Assembly (NCBI RefSeq): GCF_006540305.1
Contig: NZ_BJOR01000001.1
Location: forward strand, 2,418,001 to 2,482,000
From: Streptomyces sp. 6-11-2
Lineage (GTDB): Bacteria; Actinomycetota; Actinomycetes; Streptomycetales; Streptomycetaceae
Direction: 5' to 3'
Length of the DNA stretch: 64,000 nt
Position numbers and translations under genes: made by a program. This document shows positions 17,082-24,840 of this stretch, piece after piece (the stretch's first letter is position 1; every line of letters begins with the position of its first letter). The notes beneath the pieces were generated by a model. That model saw only the letters and a program-made list of their open reading frames with translations, was not told the DNA's origin and made no database searches.

Positions 17082-17128
17082 GTTGTACAGACAGCAACAG
17101 CGTGGCAACCACGGGTTGTACTTGCAAG
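17082..17128. promoter_or_regulatory. Candidate autoregulatory sites upstream of the GntR/UTRA gene
   Basis: GTTGTAC occurs at 17082-17088 and again at 17115-17121, 33 bases apart (three helical turns); the second copy runs into the palindrome CTTGCAAG (17121-17128). The pair lies 17-63 bases upstream of the GntR start. A further small inverted repeat ATCACT-CGA-AGTGAT is at 17142-17156. Spacing and position suit an operator, but no consensus for this subfamily could be matched. Confidence 0.4.
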
Positions 17129-17321
17129 CAGGGGCCAGAGAATCACTCGAAGTGATGACTTGCGGGCGGCGAAGGCATGCCCAGGCGCTTTCTCCCCGCT
17201 ACGGCCGCCGTCACACCTCCACATGGCTGAAAACGGAAGCGTCGGGGGCGAGGAGGCGAGGCCGAGTGCGACGGACGTGCCGTGCGGGAGTCATGACGGG
17301 GCGTCGGCGAACCTCGCCCCT

Positions 17322-17327
17322 TAACCT
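17322..17327 (+). promoter_or_regulatory. Candidate -10 element for a leaderless transcript
   Basis: TAACCT fits TANNNT and is separated from ATG 17334 by six bases (CCGTAC). No SD is visible and the -35 region is weak. Confidence 0.35.
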
Positions 17328-17333
17328 CCGTAC

Positions 17334-18440
17334 ATGACACCTCTGCCGGACCGCTACTGCCCCACCGACGGCGTCCGCGTCCCCGGCGACTCCCTCGCCT
17401 GGCGCTGCCCGACCTGCCACGGCCCGCTCGATCTCGACTTCTCGCCCACCCCGGCGTCCCTGAAGTCCCTCACCGGGAGGGTGAACTCCCTGTGGCGGTA
17501 CGCGGAGACGCTGCCGATGCCCGCGCCCACGCTGTCCCTCGGCGAGGGCCGCACCCCCCTGGTGCCGCTGACGGACGAGGTCTCGGCGAAGCTGGACTTC
17601 CTGATGCCGACGCTGTCGTTCAAGGACCGGGGCGCGGTGCTGCTGGCCGAACTGGCGCTGCGCGCCGAACCGCGCCGGGTGGTCGCCGACAGCAGCGGCA
17701 ACGCGGGCACGGCGATCGCCGCGTACTGCGCCCGCGCGCGGCTGCCGTGCACGGTGTACGTCCCGCTCGGCACGTCGGCGAAGAAGTTGGAGCAGATCGA
17801 GGCGCACGGCGCCCGCCTGGAGGTGGTCGACGGCAACCGCGAGGCGGCGGGCAGGGCCGCGCAGCGCGCCGCGGACGAGCCGGACACGTTCTACGCCTCA
17901 CACGTCTTCAACCCGTACTTCCTGCACGGCACGAAGACCTACGTGCACGAGTTGTGGGAGGACCTCGGCGGGCGCCTGCCGGAGGTCCTGGTCCTGCCGG
18001 TGGGGAACGGCACGCTGCTGCTGGGCGCGGCGCTGGCGATCGCCGAGCTGTTCGGGGCCGGTCTGCTGGACCGGCGCCCCGCGCTGTGGGCGGTGCAGGC
18101 GGCGGCGGTCGCCCCGCTCGCCCGCGCCTGGGAGGAGGGCGCGGAGGAACTCACCGGCTCGACCCCCGTGGCCCCCACCCACGCCGAGGGCATCGCCGTC
18201 CCCCACCCGCCCCGGGCCCGCCAGATCCTGCGCGCGGTACGGGCCTCGGGCGGCACCTTCCTGACCGTGACGGAGGACCGCATCCGCCACGCCCAGCTGG
18301 ACCTGGCCTCCCGCGGCCTGTACGTCGAGTCGACGGGCGCGGTCTGCTGGGCGGCGATCCGCGAGGGCGCCCTCGGCGGGAAGTCGGCGGTGGTCCCCCT
18401 GTGCGGCGCGGGCCTGAAGTCGGGCCTGGCCCGTCCCTAA
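17334..18440 (+). CDS. PLP-dependent enzyme, threonine-synthase-like
   Basis: A 368-residue fold-type II pyridoxal-phosphate enzyme. The N-terminus carries a rubredoxin-like four-position motif (YCPTDG and WRCPTCHG), seen in many threonine synthases. The PLP lysine is Lys97 in LSFKDRGA. The phosphate-binding and substrate loop is DSSGNAGTAIAAYCA, and the second glycine-rich strand LPVGNGTLLLGAAL is present. It could convert O-phosphohomoserine to threonine or be a paralogue acting on another beta- or gamma-substituted amino acid; no other threonine-pathway gene is adjacent. ATG 17334 lacks an SD, but TAACCT ends six bases before it, so a leaderless mRNA is possible. Followed by a repeat-rich spacer. 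Confidence 0.85.
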   Translation: MTPLPDRYCPTDGVRVPGDSLAWRCPTCHGPLDLDFSPTPASLKSLTGRVNSLWRYAETLPMPAPTLSLGEGRTPLVPLTDEVSAKLDFLMPTLSFKDRGAVLLAELALRAEPRRVVADSSGNAGTAIAAYCARARLPCTVYVPLGTSAKKLEQIEAHGARLEVVDGNREAAGRAAQRAADEPDTFYASHVFNPYFLHGTKTYVHELWEDLGGRLPEVLVLPVGNGTLLLGAALAIAELFGAGLLDRRPALWAVQAAAVAPLARAWEEGAEELTGSTPVAPTHAEGIAVPHPPRARQILRAVRASGGTFLTVTEDRIRHAQLDLASRGLYVESTGAVCWAAIREGALGGKSAVVPLCGAGLKSGLARP

Positions 18441-19063
18441 CCCCGGCTGGGCCACTCCTTCCTGGTCCGGAACGGTCCGGCGGGGGCAGGGCCGGCTGGG
18501 ACGGGACCGGCTGGGTCGGGACCGGCGCAGTTCGGCTCGGTGCCATGTCCGGGGTGGTCCGGGCGGTCCGGGCGGTCCGGGCGGTCCGGGCGGTGCCGTG
18601 CTCGGCCCGGTTCAGCGCGGCGCAGCGCCCTGTCCGGCCCGGCCCGCGGCCATGCCCGGCCCGGTGCCCAGCCCAGCCCGGCGCAGCGTCATGTCCGGCC
18701 CAGCGCAGGGCCCGGCCCGGTTCGGCACGGTCCGGCCTGGTGTCCTGCCCAGCGCGGCGCAGCGCCATGCCCGGCCGGGCGCCGGGGCGGTCCTGGCCTC
18801 GTCGGCCCGGCGCGGGGCTCTCCGGTGGCTCGGTGGCCGGTTGTGCGGTGGTGGACCGGCGGGGCCGGGACCCGGCGGTCCGGTGGTGTCGGTGGCGAGG
18901 GGCCCGCTCGGCCCGTACGGCCCGTACGGCCAGGGTGTTCCGGAGCGGATCGGGGGCGACCGCTCCACGGCGAGGCCGGCGCGGGCAAGGCGTAGGGCGC
19001 CTCCCCCCGCACATCGGCACATCGACGCGTCGACTCATCGATGCCGTCGTGCCGGTCGGCCGG
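18441..19063. other. 623-base repeat-rich spacer between convergent genes
   Basis: No supported gene. Besides the 9-bp tandem array it holds degenerate longer repeats: GCGCAGCGCC/GCGCAGCGTC followed by (C/A)TG(T/C)CCGGCC at about 18620, 18681 and 18757, separated by GC-rich filler such as CCCGGCCCGG. Open frames through it exist on both strands but are compositional artefacts of the repeats. No clear terminator hairpin was picked out because so many segments are mutually complementary. Confidence 0.6.
18556..18591. repeat. Four perfect tandem copies of a 9-bp unit
   Basis: GGTCCGGGC is repeated exactly four times head to tail (starting at 18556, 18565, 18574 and 18583), with a partial fifth GGT. 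It lies in the spacer between two convergent genes, so it is noncoding in all likelihood. Slippage-prone and a good strain-typing locus. Confidence 0.9.
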
Positions 19064-21244
19064 TCAGCCCGTTCCGGCCTTCGCGTTCTCGGACAGGCGC
19101 CGTTGTTCCTCCTCGACGATGCGGCGGGCCAGGCCGGCGTCGGAGACGTCGACGGCGTCCGGCGTGGCGTCGGCCATGTCGCTGCGCCGGGCGAAGGCGT
19201 CGAACAGCCGTTCCTTGCGTGCCAGGATGCGCAGCAGCCGGTCGTCGACGCTGTCGGCGGCCAGCAACCGGTGGACCCGGACGGCGCGGATCTGGCCCAT
19301 GCGGTGGACCCGGGCCACGGCCTGGTGCTCCAGGGTCGGTTTGACCTGGGGTTCGCACAGGATCACCACGGAGGCGGTCTGGAGGTTGAGGCCGATGCCG
19401 CCCGCCTCGATCTGGGAGAGCAGCACGGCGTGGCCGGACGCCCCGGTGAAGTCGTCGACCAGCCGCTGCCGGCGGGCCGCCGGGACGCTTCCGGAGATCG
19501 GCCCGAACGCGCTGTCGCCCAGGGCCTCGCGGACGGCGTCGAGCACGTCCCGGAAGTAGGAGAACACCACTGCCTTCAGCCCGTTCGCGGCGGCCTCCGC
19601 GACGAGTTCCCGCAGCCGTCGCAGCTTCGCGGACGTCTCCGGATCCGCGTAGGCGGCCCGGCGCATCGCCATGAATTTCCCGTCGGCGACCGCCTCGCGG
19701 TACGCCGCCCGGTCGGCGGGGCCGAGTTCCACCCACTCGTCGGTGTGCACCAGCGCGGGCAGTTCGGTGAGCACGTCCTCCTGGTTGCGGCGCAGGTAGG
19801 CGGGGGCCACCGAGCGGCGGAAGGCGTGCGGTCCGGCGGCCGCGTCGGTGCCGCTGACCGCGGGCACCAACTCGGGCCGGAGGTGGCGCAGCAGGGCGCG
19901 GAACTCCTCGACCCGGTTCTCCATCGGCGTACCGGTCAGGAACAGCACGCGCTCGCAGCGTCCGGTCCACACGGCGACCGAGCGGGATCTGCGGGTGTCC
20001 GGGTTCTTCACGTAGTGGGCCTCGTCGACGACGAGCATGCCCGGCGGTGTGCCGTCGGGTCCGGGCAGGGTGTGCAGGACGTCGAAGGTGGTGACGGCGA
20101 CCCCGCCGCGCTCGCGCCATTCGGCGTGGGCGTCCTGCCGGTCCGGGCCGTGCACGGCGAGGACGCGCAGGGTGCTGCGGGCGTGGATCTCACGGGTCCA
20201 GTTGATGAGGACGCTGGCCGGGCAGACCACCAGGAAGTGGCTGTGCCCCTCGGCCGCGAGATGGGCCAGGGCCGCGACGGCCTGCACGGTCTTGCCCAGG
20301 CCCATCTCGTCGCCGAGGACCACCCGCCGCTGGGCGAGCGCGAAACGGGCGCCGAACTCCTGGTAGCCGCGCAGGGACACCCGGCGGTGGGCGTCGTCGA
20401 GCCGCTGGGCGTGGACCCGTTCGGCCACCTCCGACGGGACGAAGCCCTCGCTCGCGGCGGCGTCCGGGCGCTGTTCGGAGACCTCGGCGAGCAGGCCGTA
20501 GTACTCCGCGGGGCGCAGTTCGAAGTCGACCCAGGCCTCGATGTCGGAGGCGGCCGGGCGCAGCAGGTCGGTGGAGGCCTGGGCGAGCAGCAGGCGTACG
20601 CCGGTGGCGGCCGCGTCGGCGAGCAGTGCGCCGAGCTCGGCGGCCGCGGCCAGGGCGCGTTCGCGGCGCTCGCGGCGGGCCAGCGCCAGCCGCAGCCGTC
20701 CGCCGGCCGGCCGGGCCGCGGGCAGCAGCTCGGTCAACCGGGTGTCCAGCCGCTCGGCCGCGTCGAGGGCGCGGCGCAGTTCCGGGCCGGCCTCGACGAG
20801 CCGGTGCAGGGCGACCACCAGGGCGGTGGTGCGGGGCTCGGGGTGGTCGACGTCGATGCGGACGGTGACGGTGTCGGCCACGGCCCGCGCGATCTGCCGG
20901 GCGGCGGCCAGCGCCCGGTCGGCGGTCTGCTCGCCCACGCCGGGCACCTGCCGCAGTTCGTACCGGCTCGCCTCGTGCACCGCGCGTACGGTGCGCAGAC
21001 CCGCCGCCTCCACGGCGCCGAGGCGCAGCCGTCCCTCGGTGACGTCCCTGAGCCGTGCCACGGGGATGGACTCCAGCTCCAGGGCGACGAGTTCGTCCCG
21101 CAAGGGCTCGAAGGCCGCGCGGACGGCGGCCAGGGCGCCGGCCTGGTCCGTGCGGAGGTTCCGCGCCGCCTCGTGCAGCCGCGCGCCCTGCTCGCACACC
21201 TCTCGGACCCCGCGCCCGGCCCGCGGCAGAACCTCCCCCTCCAC
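19064..21244 (-). CDS. SNF2/SWI2-family ATPase (DEAD-like helicase superfamily)
   Basis: About 726 residues. The C-terminal two thirds is a SNF2 motor: motif I DEMGLGKTVQ (near residue 311), motif II VVDEAHYVKN (near 407), motif III FLTGTPMENR, motif V LLSQIEAGGIGLNLQTAS, and motif VI VARVHRMGQIRAVRVHRL (near 647). The N-terminal 240 residues are unique. They include a short helix-hairpin-helix-like stretch RQVPGVGEQTADRALAAARQ that could bind DNA. SNF2 proteins move along double-stranded DNA or displace proteins from it; roles range from transcription recycling to phage defence. It stands alone, with no methylase or nuclease partner, so no role is assigned. GTG 21244 was chosen for the GGGGG just upstream; earlier in-frame codons read like noncoding sequence. 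Confidence 0.88.
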   Translation of the reverse strand: MEGEVLPRAGRGVREVCEQGARLHEAARNLRTDQAGALAAVRAAFEPLRDELVALELESIPVARLRDVTEGRLRLGAVEAAGLRTVRAVHEASRYELRQVPGVGEQTADRALAAARQIARAVADTVTVRIDVDHPEPRTTALVVALHRLVEAGPELRRALDAAERLDTRLTELLPAARPAGGRLRLALARRERRERALAAAAELGALLADAAATGVRLLLAQASTDLLRPAASDIEAWVDFELRPAEYYGLLAEVSEQRPDAAASEGFVPSEVAERVHAQRLDDAHRRVSLRGYQEFGARFALAQRRVVLGDEMGLGKTVQAVAALAHLAAEGHSHFLVVCPASVLINWTREIHARSTLRVLAVHGPDRQDAHAEWRERGGVAVTTFDVLHTLPGPDGTPPGMLVVDEAHYVKNPDTRRSRSVAVWTGRCERVLFLTGTPMENRVEEFRALLRHLRPELVPAVSGTDAAAGPHAFRRSVAPAYLRRNQEDVLTELPALVHTDEWVELGPADRAAYREAVADGKFMAMRRAAYADPETSAKLRRLRELVAEAAANGLKAVVFSYFRDVLDAVREALGDSAFGPISGSVPAARRQRLVDDFTGASGHAVLLSQIEAGGIGLNLQTASVVILCEPQVKPTLEHQAVARVHRMGQIRAVRVHRLLAADSVDDRLLRILARKERLFDAFARRSDMADATPDAVDVSDAGLARRIVEEEQRRLSENAKAGTG

Positions 21245-21503
21245 GTCACCCCCGTCTCTCCGTACCGCACGGACCTCCCCGCCGTGCGGTGCGCGTCCAT
21301 CGTGGCACGCGGCACCGGCATCGGACCCGGGCGGCCCGGCCCGGCGGTCCACTGGGGGGACGGTGGCCGACGAGCGGCGAAGTGGGGTGCGTCACAGTGG
21401 TCGTGACGACCGGCCCGCGCGGGCCCCACCATGGTCGTCCCGCCGCGCCCCGCGACTTCCGCACGACCGCGGGCGCGGAAGCAGAGGAAGGCAGGAGACT
21501 CGG

Positions 21504-21884
21504 ATGCCACCACGGAAGTACCCCTCCGCGCCGCTGGAGCCGCGCCCCTCGGGCCTCATGGGTCGTGTCTTCGTCCCGGCCGGCGACGGTCCCCGGAGCT
21601 CCCCCGCGCTCATGGAATGGGAACTGCGGGGCGAGTCGTGGACGGACGAGCATCCGCACGACGAGTTCAACTACGTCCTGGAGGGCCACTTGTACGTCGA
21701 GTGCGACGGAGTGACCGTCGAGGCACGCGCCGGTGAGGCCGTCCAGGTCCCCACCGGTGCCACGGGCCGGTACTGGGCGCCGGAGTACGCGCGCCTGCTC
21801 GCCGTGTACGGCCCCAACCCCGAAGGTCTTCCGAGCCGGGTGCACGAGCACCGGCGGCTGACCGAGCACGAGTCGGCCAACTAG
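21504..21884 (+). CDS. Cupin-domain protein
   Basis: A 126-residue single-domain beta-barrel. Cupin motif 1 is recognisable in DEHPHDEFNYVLEGHLYVE (His, His and Glu metal ligands) and motif 2 in VQVPTGATGRYWAPE, where the usual second histidine is replaced. Metal binding may therefore be altered. AGGAG stands 8 bases before ATG 21504. Small cupins act as dioxygenases, isomerases or ligand sensors; substrate unknown. It ends 25 bases before the convergent end of purU. Nothing links it directly to the sarcosine operon except adjacency. Confidence 0.85.
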   Translation: MPPRKYPSAPLEPRPSGLMGRVFVPAGDGPRSSPALMEWELRGESWTDEHPHDEFNYVLEGHLYVECDGVTVEARAGEAVQVPTGATGRYWAPEYARLLAVYGPNPEGLPSRVHEHRRLTEHESAN

Positions 21885-21909
21885 CCGGGCCGACAGGCCG
21901 GTTGAGCGT

Positions 21910-22821
21910 TCACTGGAGCACCACGGTGCGCCGGCCGTGGACCACCACCCGCCCCTCGCAGTGCCAACGCACCGCCTTGACCAGTGCGGCCGACTCCACG
22001 TCCCGGCCGACGGCGACGAGGTCCTCGGGGGTGTGGGTGTGGTCGACGCCGATGACCTCCTGGGCGATGATCGGCCCCTCGTCGAGCTCGGCCGTGACGT
22101 AGTGGGCGGTCGCGCCCACCACCTTGACGCCGTGCTCGTACGCCTGGTGGTAGGGCTTGGCGCCCTTGAAGCTCGGCAGGAAGGAATGGTGGATGTTGAT
22201 CAGCCGGCCGGCGAGCCGCGCGCACAGACCGTCGGACAGCACCTGCATGTAACGGGCGAGGACGACCAGTTCCACGCCGAGCTCGTCCACGACGCCGAGC
22301 AGCCGCTCTTCGGCGGCCCCCTTGGTGGCGGCGGTCACGGGGAGGTGGAAGTGGGGGATGCCGTACCACTGGGCGAGTGCCTCGTGGTCGCGGTGGTTGG
22401 AGACCACCGCGACCACGTCGATCGGCAGGTCGCCGGAACGGGCCCGGAAGAGCAGGTCGTTGAGGCAGTGGCCGTAGCGGGACACCATGATCAGGACGCG
22501 ACGCCTGGAGCCGGCCGGTTCCAGCCGCCAGCTCATGGCGAAGGGGGCCGCCACGGCGGCGAAGTCCCGGCGCAGGAGGCGGGTTTCATCCGCGCCGCCG
22601 GTGGCGGAGGCGAACCGCACCCGCATGAAGAAGTGGCCGCCGCGGTGGTCGCCGAACTGCTGGTTGTCGATGATGTCGCAGCCGTGGTCCACCAGGTAAC
22701 GGGTGACCGCGTGCACGATGCCGGGAGCCTCCGGGCAGTCGAGAGTGAGCACGTGCTCGACCGGAGGGGCCGGGGAAGCCGGTGCGGCCCGGGTGGCCGG
22801 GTTGGCCGGGGTGTCAGCCAT
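21910..22821 (-). CDS. purU: Formyltetrahydrofolate deformylase
   Basis: A 303-residue enzyme that hydrolyses 10-formyl-THF to formate and THF. An N-terminal ACT domain (VEHVLTLDCPEAPGIVHAVT, about residues 20-95) is followed by the formyltransferase fold with ARYMQVLSDGL and the catalytic motifs INIHHSFLPSF and TAELDEGPII. It is the last gene of the leftward glyA-sox-sdaA-purU operon, 25 bases after sdaA, with GAAGGGAG as SD. In this context it regenerates free THF from the C1 units released from sarcosine methyl groups, which is a common arrangement in actinobacterial sarcosine operons. Confidence 0.95.
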   Translation of the reverse strand: MADTPANPATRAAPASPAPPVEHVLTLDCPEAPGIVHAVTRYLVDHGCDIIDNQQFGDHRGGHFFMRVRFASATGGADETRLLRRDFAAVAAPFAMSWRLEPAGSRRRVLIMVSRYGHCLNDLLFRARSGDLPIDVVAVVSNHRDHEALAQWYGIPHFHLPVTAATKGAAEERLLGVVDELGVELVVLARYMQVLSDGLCARLAGRLINIHHSFLPSFKGAKPYHQAYEHGVKVVGATAHYVTAELDEGPIIAQEVIGVDHTHTPEDLVAVGRDVESAALVKAVRWHCEGRVVVHGRRTVVLQ

Positions 22822-22846
22822 GGCGACGGCAACTCCCTTCTGTACG

Positions 22847-24223
22847 TCAGCACTCGATGACGTTGACGGCGAGGCCGCCGCGGGCGGTCTCCTTGTACTT
22901 GGCCTTCATGTCGCGGCCGGTGTCCCGCATGGTCCTGATCGCCTTGTCCAGGCTGACCTTGTGGGTGCCGTCGCCGGCCAGGGCGAGCCGGGCCGCGTTG
23001 ATCGCCTTGACGCTCGCGACGGCGTTGCGCTCGATGCAGGGGATCTGCACGAGGCCGCCCACCGGGTCGCAGGTGAGGCCCAGATTGTGCTCGATCCCGA
23101 CCTCGGCCGCGTTCTCCACCTGGGCGGGGCTGCCGCCGAGCACTTCGCACAGCGCCCCCGCCGCCATGGCGCACGCCGATCCGACCTCGCCCTGGCAGCC
23201 GACCTCGGCCCCGGAGATGGAGGCGTTCTCCTTGAACAGGATGCCGATGGCGGCGGCGGTCAGCAGGAAGCGGACGACGCCGTCCTCGTCGGCGCCGGGC
23301 ACGAAGCGCGCGTAGTAGTGCAGTACGGCGGGCACGATCCCGGCCGCCCCGTTGGTGGGCGCGGTCACGATGCGGCCGCCCGAGGCGTTCTCCTCGTTGA
23401 CGGCGAGGGCGAACAGGTTCACCCAGTCCATGCCCCGCAGCGGGTCCGTGCTGTCCCCGCCGGTGGCGCTCAGCTCACGGAAGAGTCCCGGCGCGCGGCG
23501 CGGCACGCGCAGGCCGCCGGGCAGCACGCCCTCGCGCCGGCAGCCACGGTCCACGCACGCCCGCATCACCGCCCACAGATCGAGCAGTCCGGCACGCACC
23601 TCCGCTTCGGGCCGCCAGGCCTGCTCGTTGGCGAGCATCACCTCGCTGATCGACAGGTTCTCCCGGGCGCAGACGTCGAGCAGTTCGGCACCGGTGGAGA
23701 ACGGGAAGCGCACCGGCGTGGCGTCGGCGACGACGCGGTCGGCGCCGGTGGCCTCCTCGTCGACGACGAAGCCGCCGCCCACGGAGTAGTAGGTGCGCGC
23801 GGCCAGTTCCCGGCCGTCCGCCGCCAGGGCCCGGAACACCATGCCGTTCGGGTGGGCGGGCAGGGATCTGCGGCGGTGCAGCACCAGGTCCCGGTCGCCG
23901 TCGAAGCGGATCCGGTGCCTGCCGTCGAGCAGCAGCGTGCCGCCGGCGCGTACCGCCGCGACCCGGCCGTCGGACCGGTCGGTGTCGACGGTGGCCGGGT
24001 CCTCGCCCTCCAGGCCGAGGACCACGGCCCGGTCGGAACCGTGGCCGCGGCCGGTGGCGCCGAGCGAGCCGTACAGCTCCGCCCGGACGCCGGCGACGTC
24101 GTCCAGCCGCCCGTCCCGCTCCAGCAGCCGGACGAAGCGCCGGGCCGCCCGCATCGGCCCCACCGTGTGCGAGGAGGAGGGGCCGATGCCGACCGAGTAG
24201 AGGTCGAAGACGCTGAGGGCCAT
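22847..24223 (-). CDS. sdaA: L-serine ammonia-lyase (iron-sulfur type)
   Basis: A 458-residue single-chain L-serine dehydratase converting serine to pyruvate and ammonia. The N-terminal beta domain begins with the signature [19 protein letters not shown]. The alpha domain has the conserved [19 protein letters not shown] and cysteines in [12 protein letters not shown] and [20 protein letters not shown] that ligate a [4Fe-4S] cluster. Its ATG at 24223 shares a base with the soxG stop (TGATG), giving tight coupling. In the operon it consumes serine made by GlyA from sarcosine-derived glycine and thereby sends the carbon to pyruvate. Confidence 0.96.
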   Translation of the reverse strand: MALSVFDLYSVGIGPSSSHTVGPMRAARRFVRLLERDGRLDDVAGVRAELYGSLGATGRGHGSDRAVVLGLEGEDPATVDTDRSDGRVAAVRAGGTLLLDGRHRIRFDGDRDLVLHRRRSLPAHPNGMVFRALAADGRELAARTYYSVGGGFVVDEEATGADRVVADATPVRFPFSTGAELLDVCARENLSISEVMLANEQAWRPEAEVRAGLLDLWAVMRACVDRGCRREGVLPGGLRVPRRAPGLFRELSATGGDSTDPLRGMDWVNLFALAVNEENASGGRIVTAPTNGAAGIVPAVLHYYARFVPGADEDGVVRFLLTAAAIGILFKENASISGAEVGCQGEVGSACAMAAGALCEVLGGSPAQVENAAEVGIEHNLGLTCDPVGGLVQIPCIERNAVASVKAINAARLALAGDGTHKVSLDKAIRTMRDTGRDMKAKYKETARGGLAVNVIEC

Positions 24224-24840
24224 CACGGCACCTCGGCGCCCTGGAACTCGCTCATCGCGTCGATGAGCCAGCGGGCCAGGTAGTCGGCGAACGAGGACCG
24301 CGGGAGGAGCCGGTAGGCGGTCTCGCCGGTCTGCCAGAGCACCACCGGGACCGGTCCGACCTGTGTGGACACCGCCCGGTCCGGCCCGAAGGAGCGCGGG
24401 TGCAGGTCCAGGGCGCAGCCCTTCTCCAGGACCGCGCGGGCCGAGGGGCCGCTCAGCTCCAGCGTGGTCCGGTTCGCCGACACGTCGACGACCGAGCCCG
24501 GCGCCCCGGCGAGCGCGTCCAGCAGTTCGGCGACCAGCGCAGGCCCTTCGCTCTGCGACAGCACGAGCCATTCGTCGGGGCCGAGCCACAGGGTGGAGTG
24601 CGGGCCGGACCGCGCGGTGGCGCCGCAGTGGCCGGGCAGCGCGGCGCCGAGTGCCGAGCCCAGTCGGCCGGCCGCCTCGGAGGCGGGGTCGACGCGCAGG
24701 CTCACCATGGTGACGAAGGGCCACTCCTCCAGCGACACACCGCGCTCGCCCGTCACCGTGGCGGCGCGCATCCGGTCCCGGAGGTGCGTCAGGGGACCGC
24801 GGCGCAGCGCCGCGGGTCCCGCGTCGGTCGGCTCAGCCAT
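24223..24840 (-). CDS. soxG: Sarcosine oxidase gamma subunit
   Basis: A 205-residue subunit of heterotetrameric sarcosine oxidase, distantly related to the GcvT/YgfZ fold ([49 protein letters not shown]). It carries no cofactor but holds alpha and beta subunits together. The length matches the corynebacterial subunit (about 203). Its start overlaps the soxA stop by eight bases and its stop touches the sdaA start. Confidence 0.94.
   Translation of the reverse strand: MAEPTDAGPAALRRGPLTHLRDRMRAATVTGERGVSLEEWPFVTMVSLRVDPASEAAGRLGSALGAALPGHCGATARSGPHSTLWLGPDEWLVLSQSEGPALVAELLDALAGAPGSVVDVSANRTTLELSGPSARAVLEKGCALDLHPRSFGPDRAVSTQVGPVPVVLWQTGETAYRLLPRSSFADYLARWLIDAMSEFQGAEVP

Noticed and set aside
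18556..18591. CRISPR array
   Set aside because: Units of 9 bp repeat head to tail without spacers and no cas gene is present.
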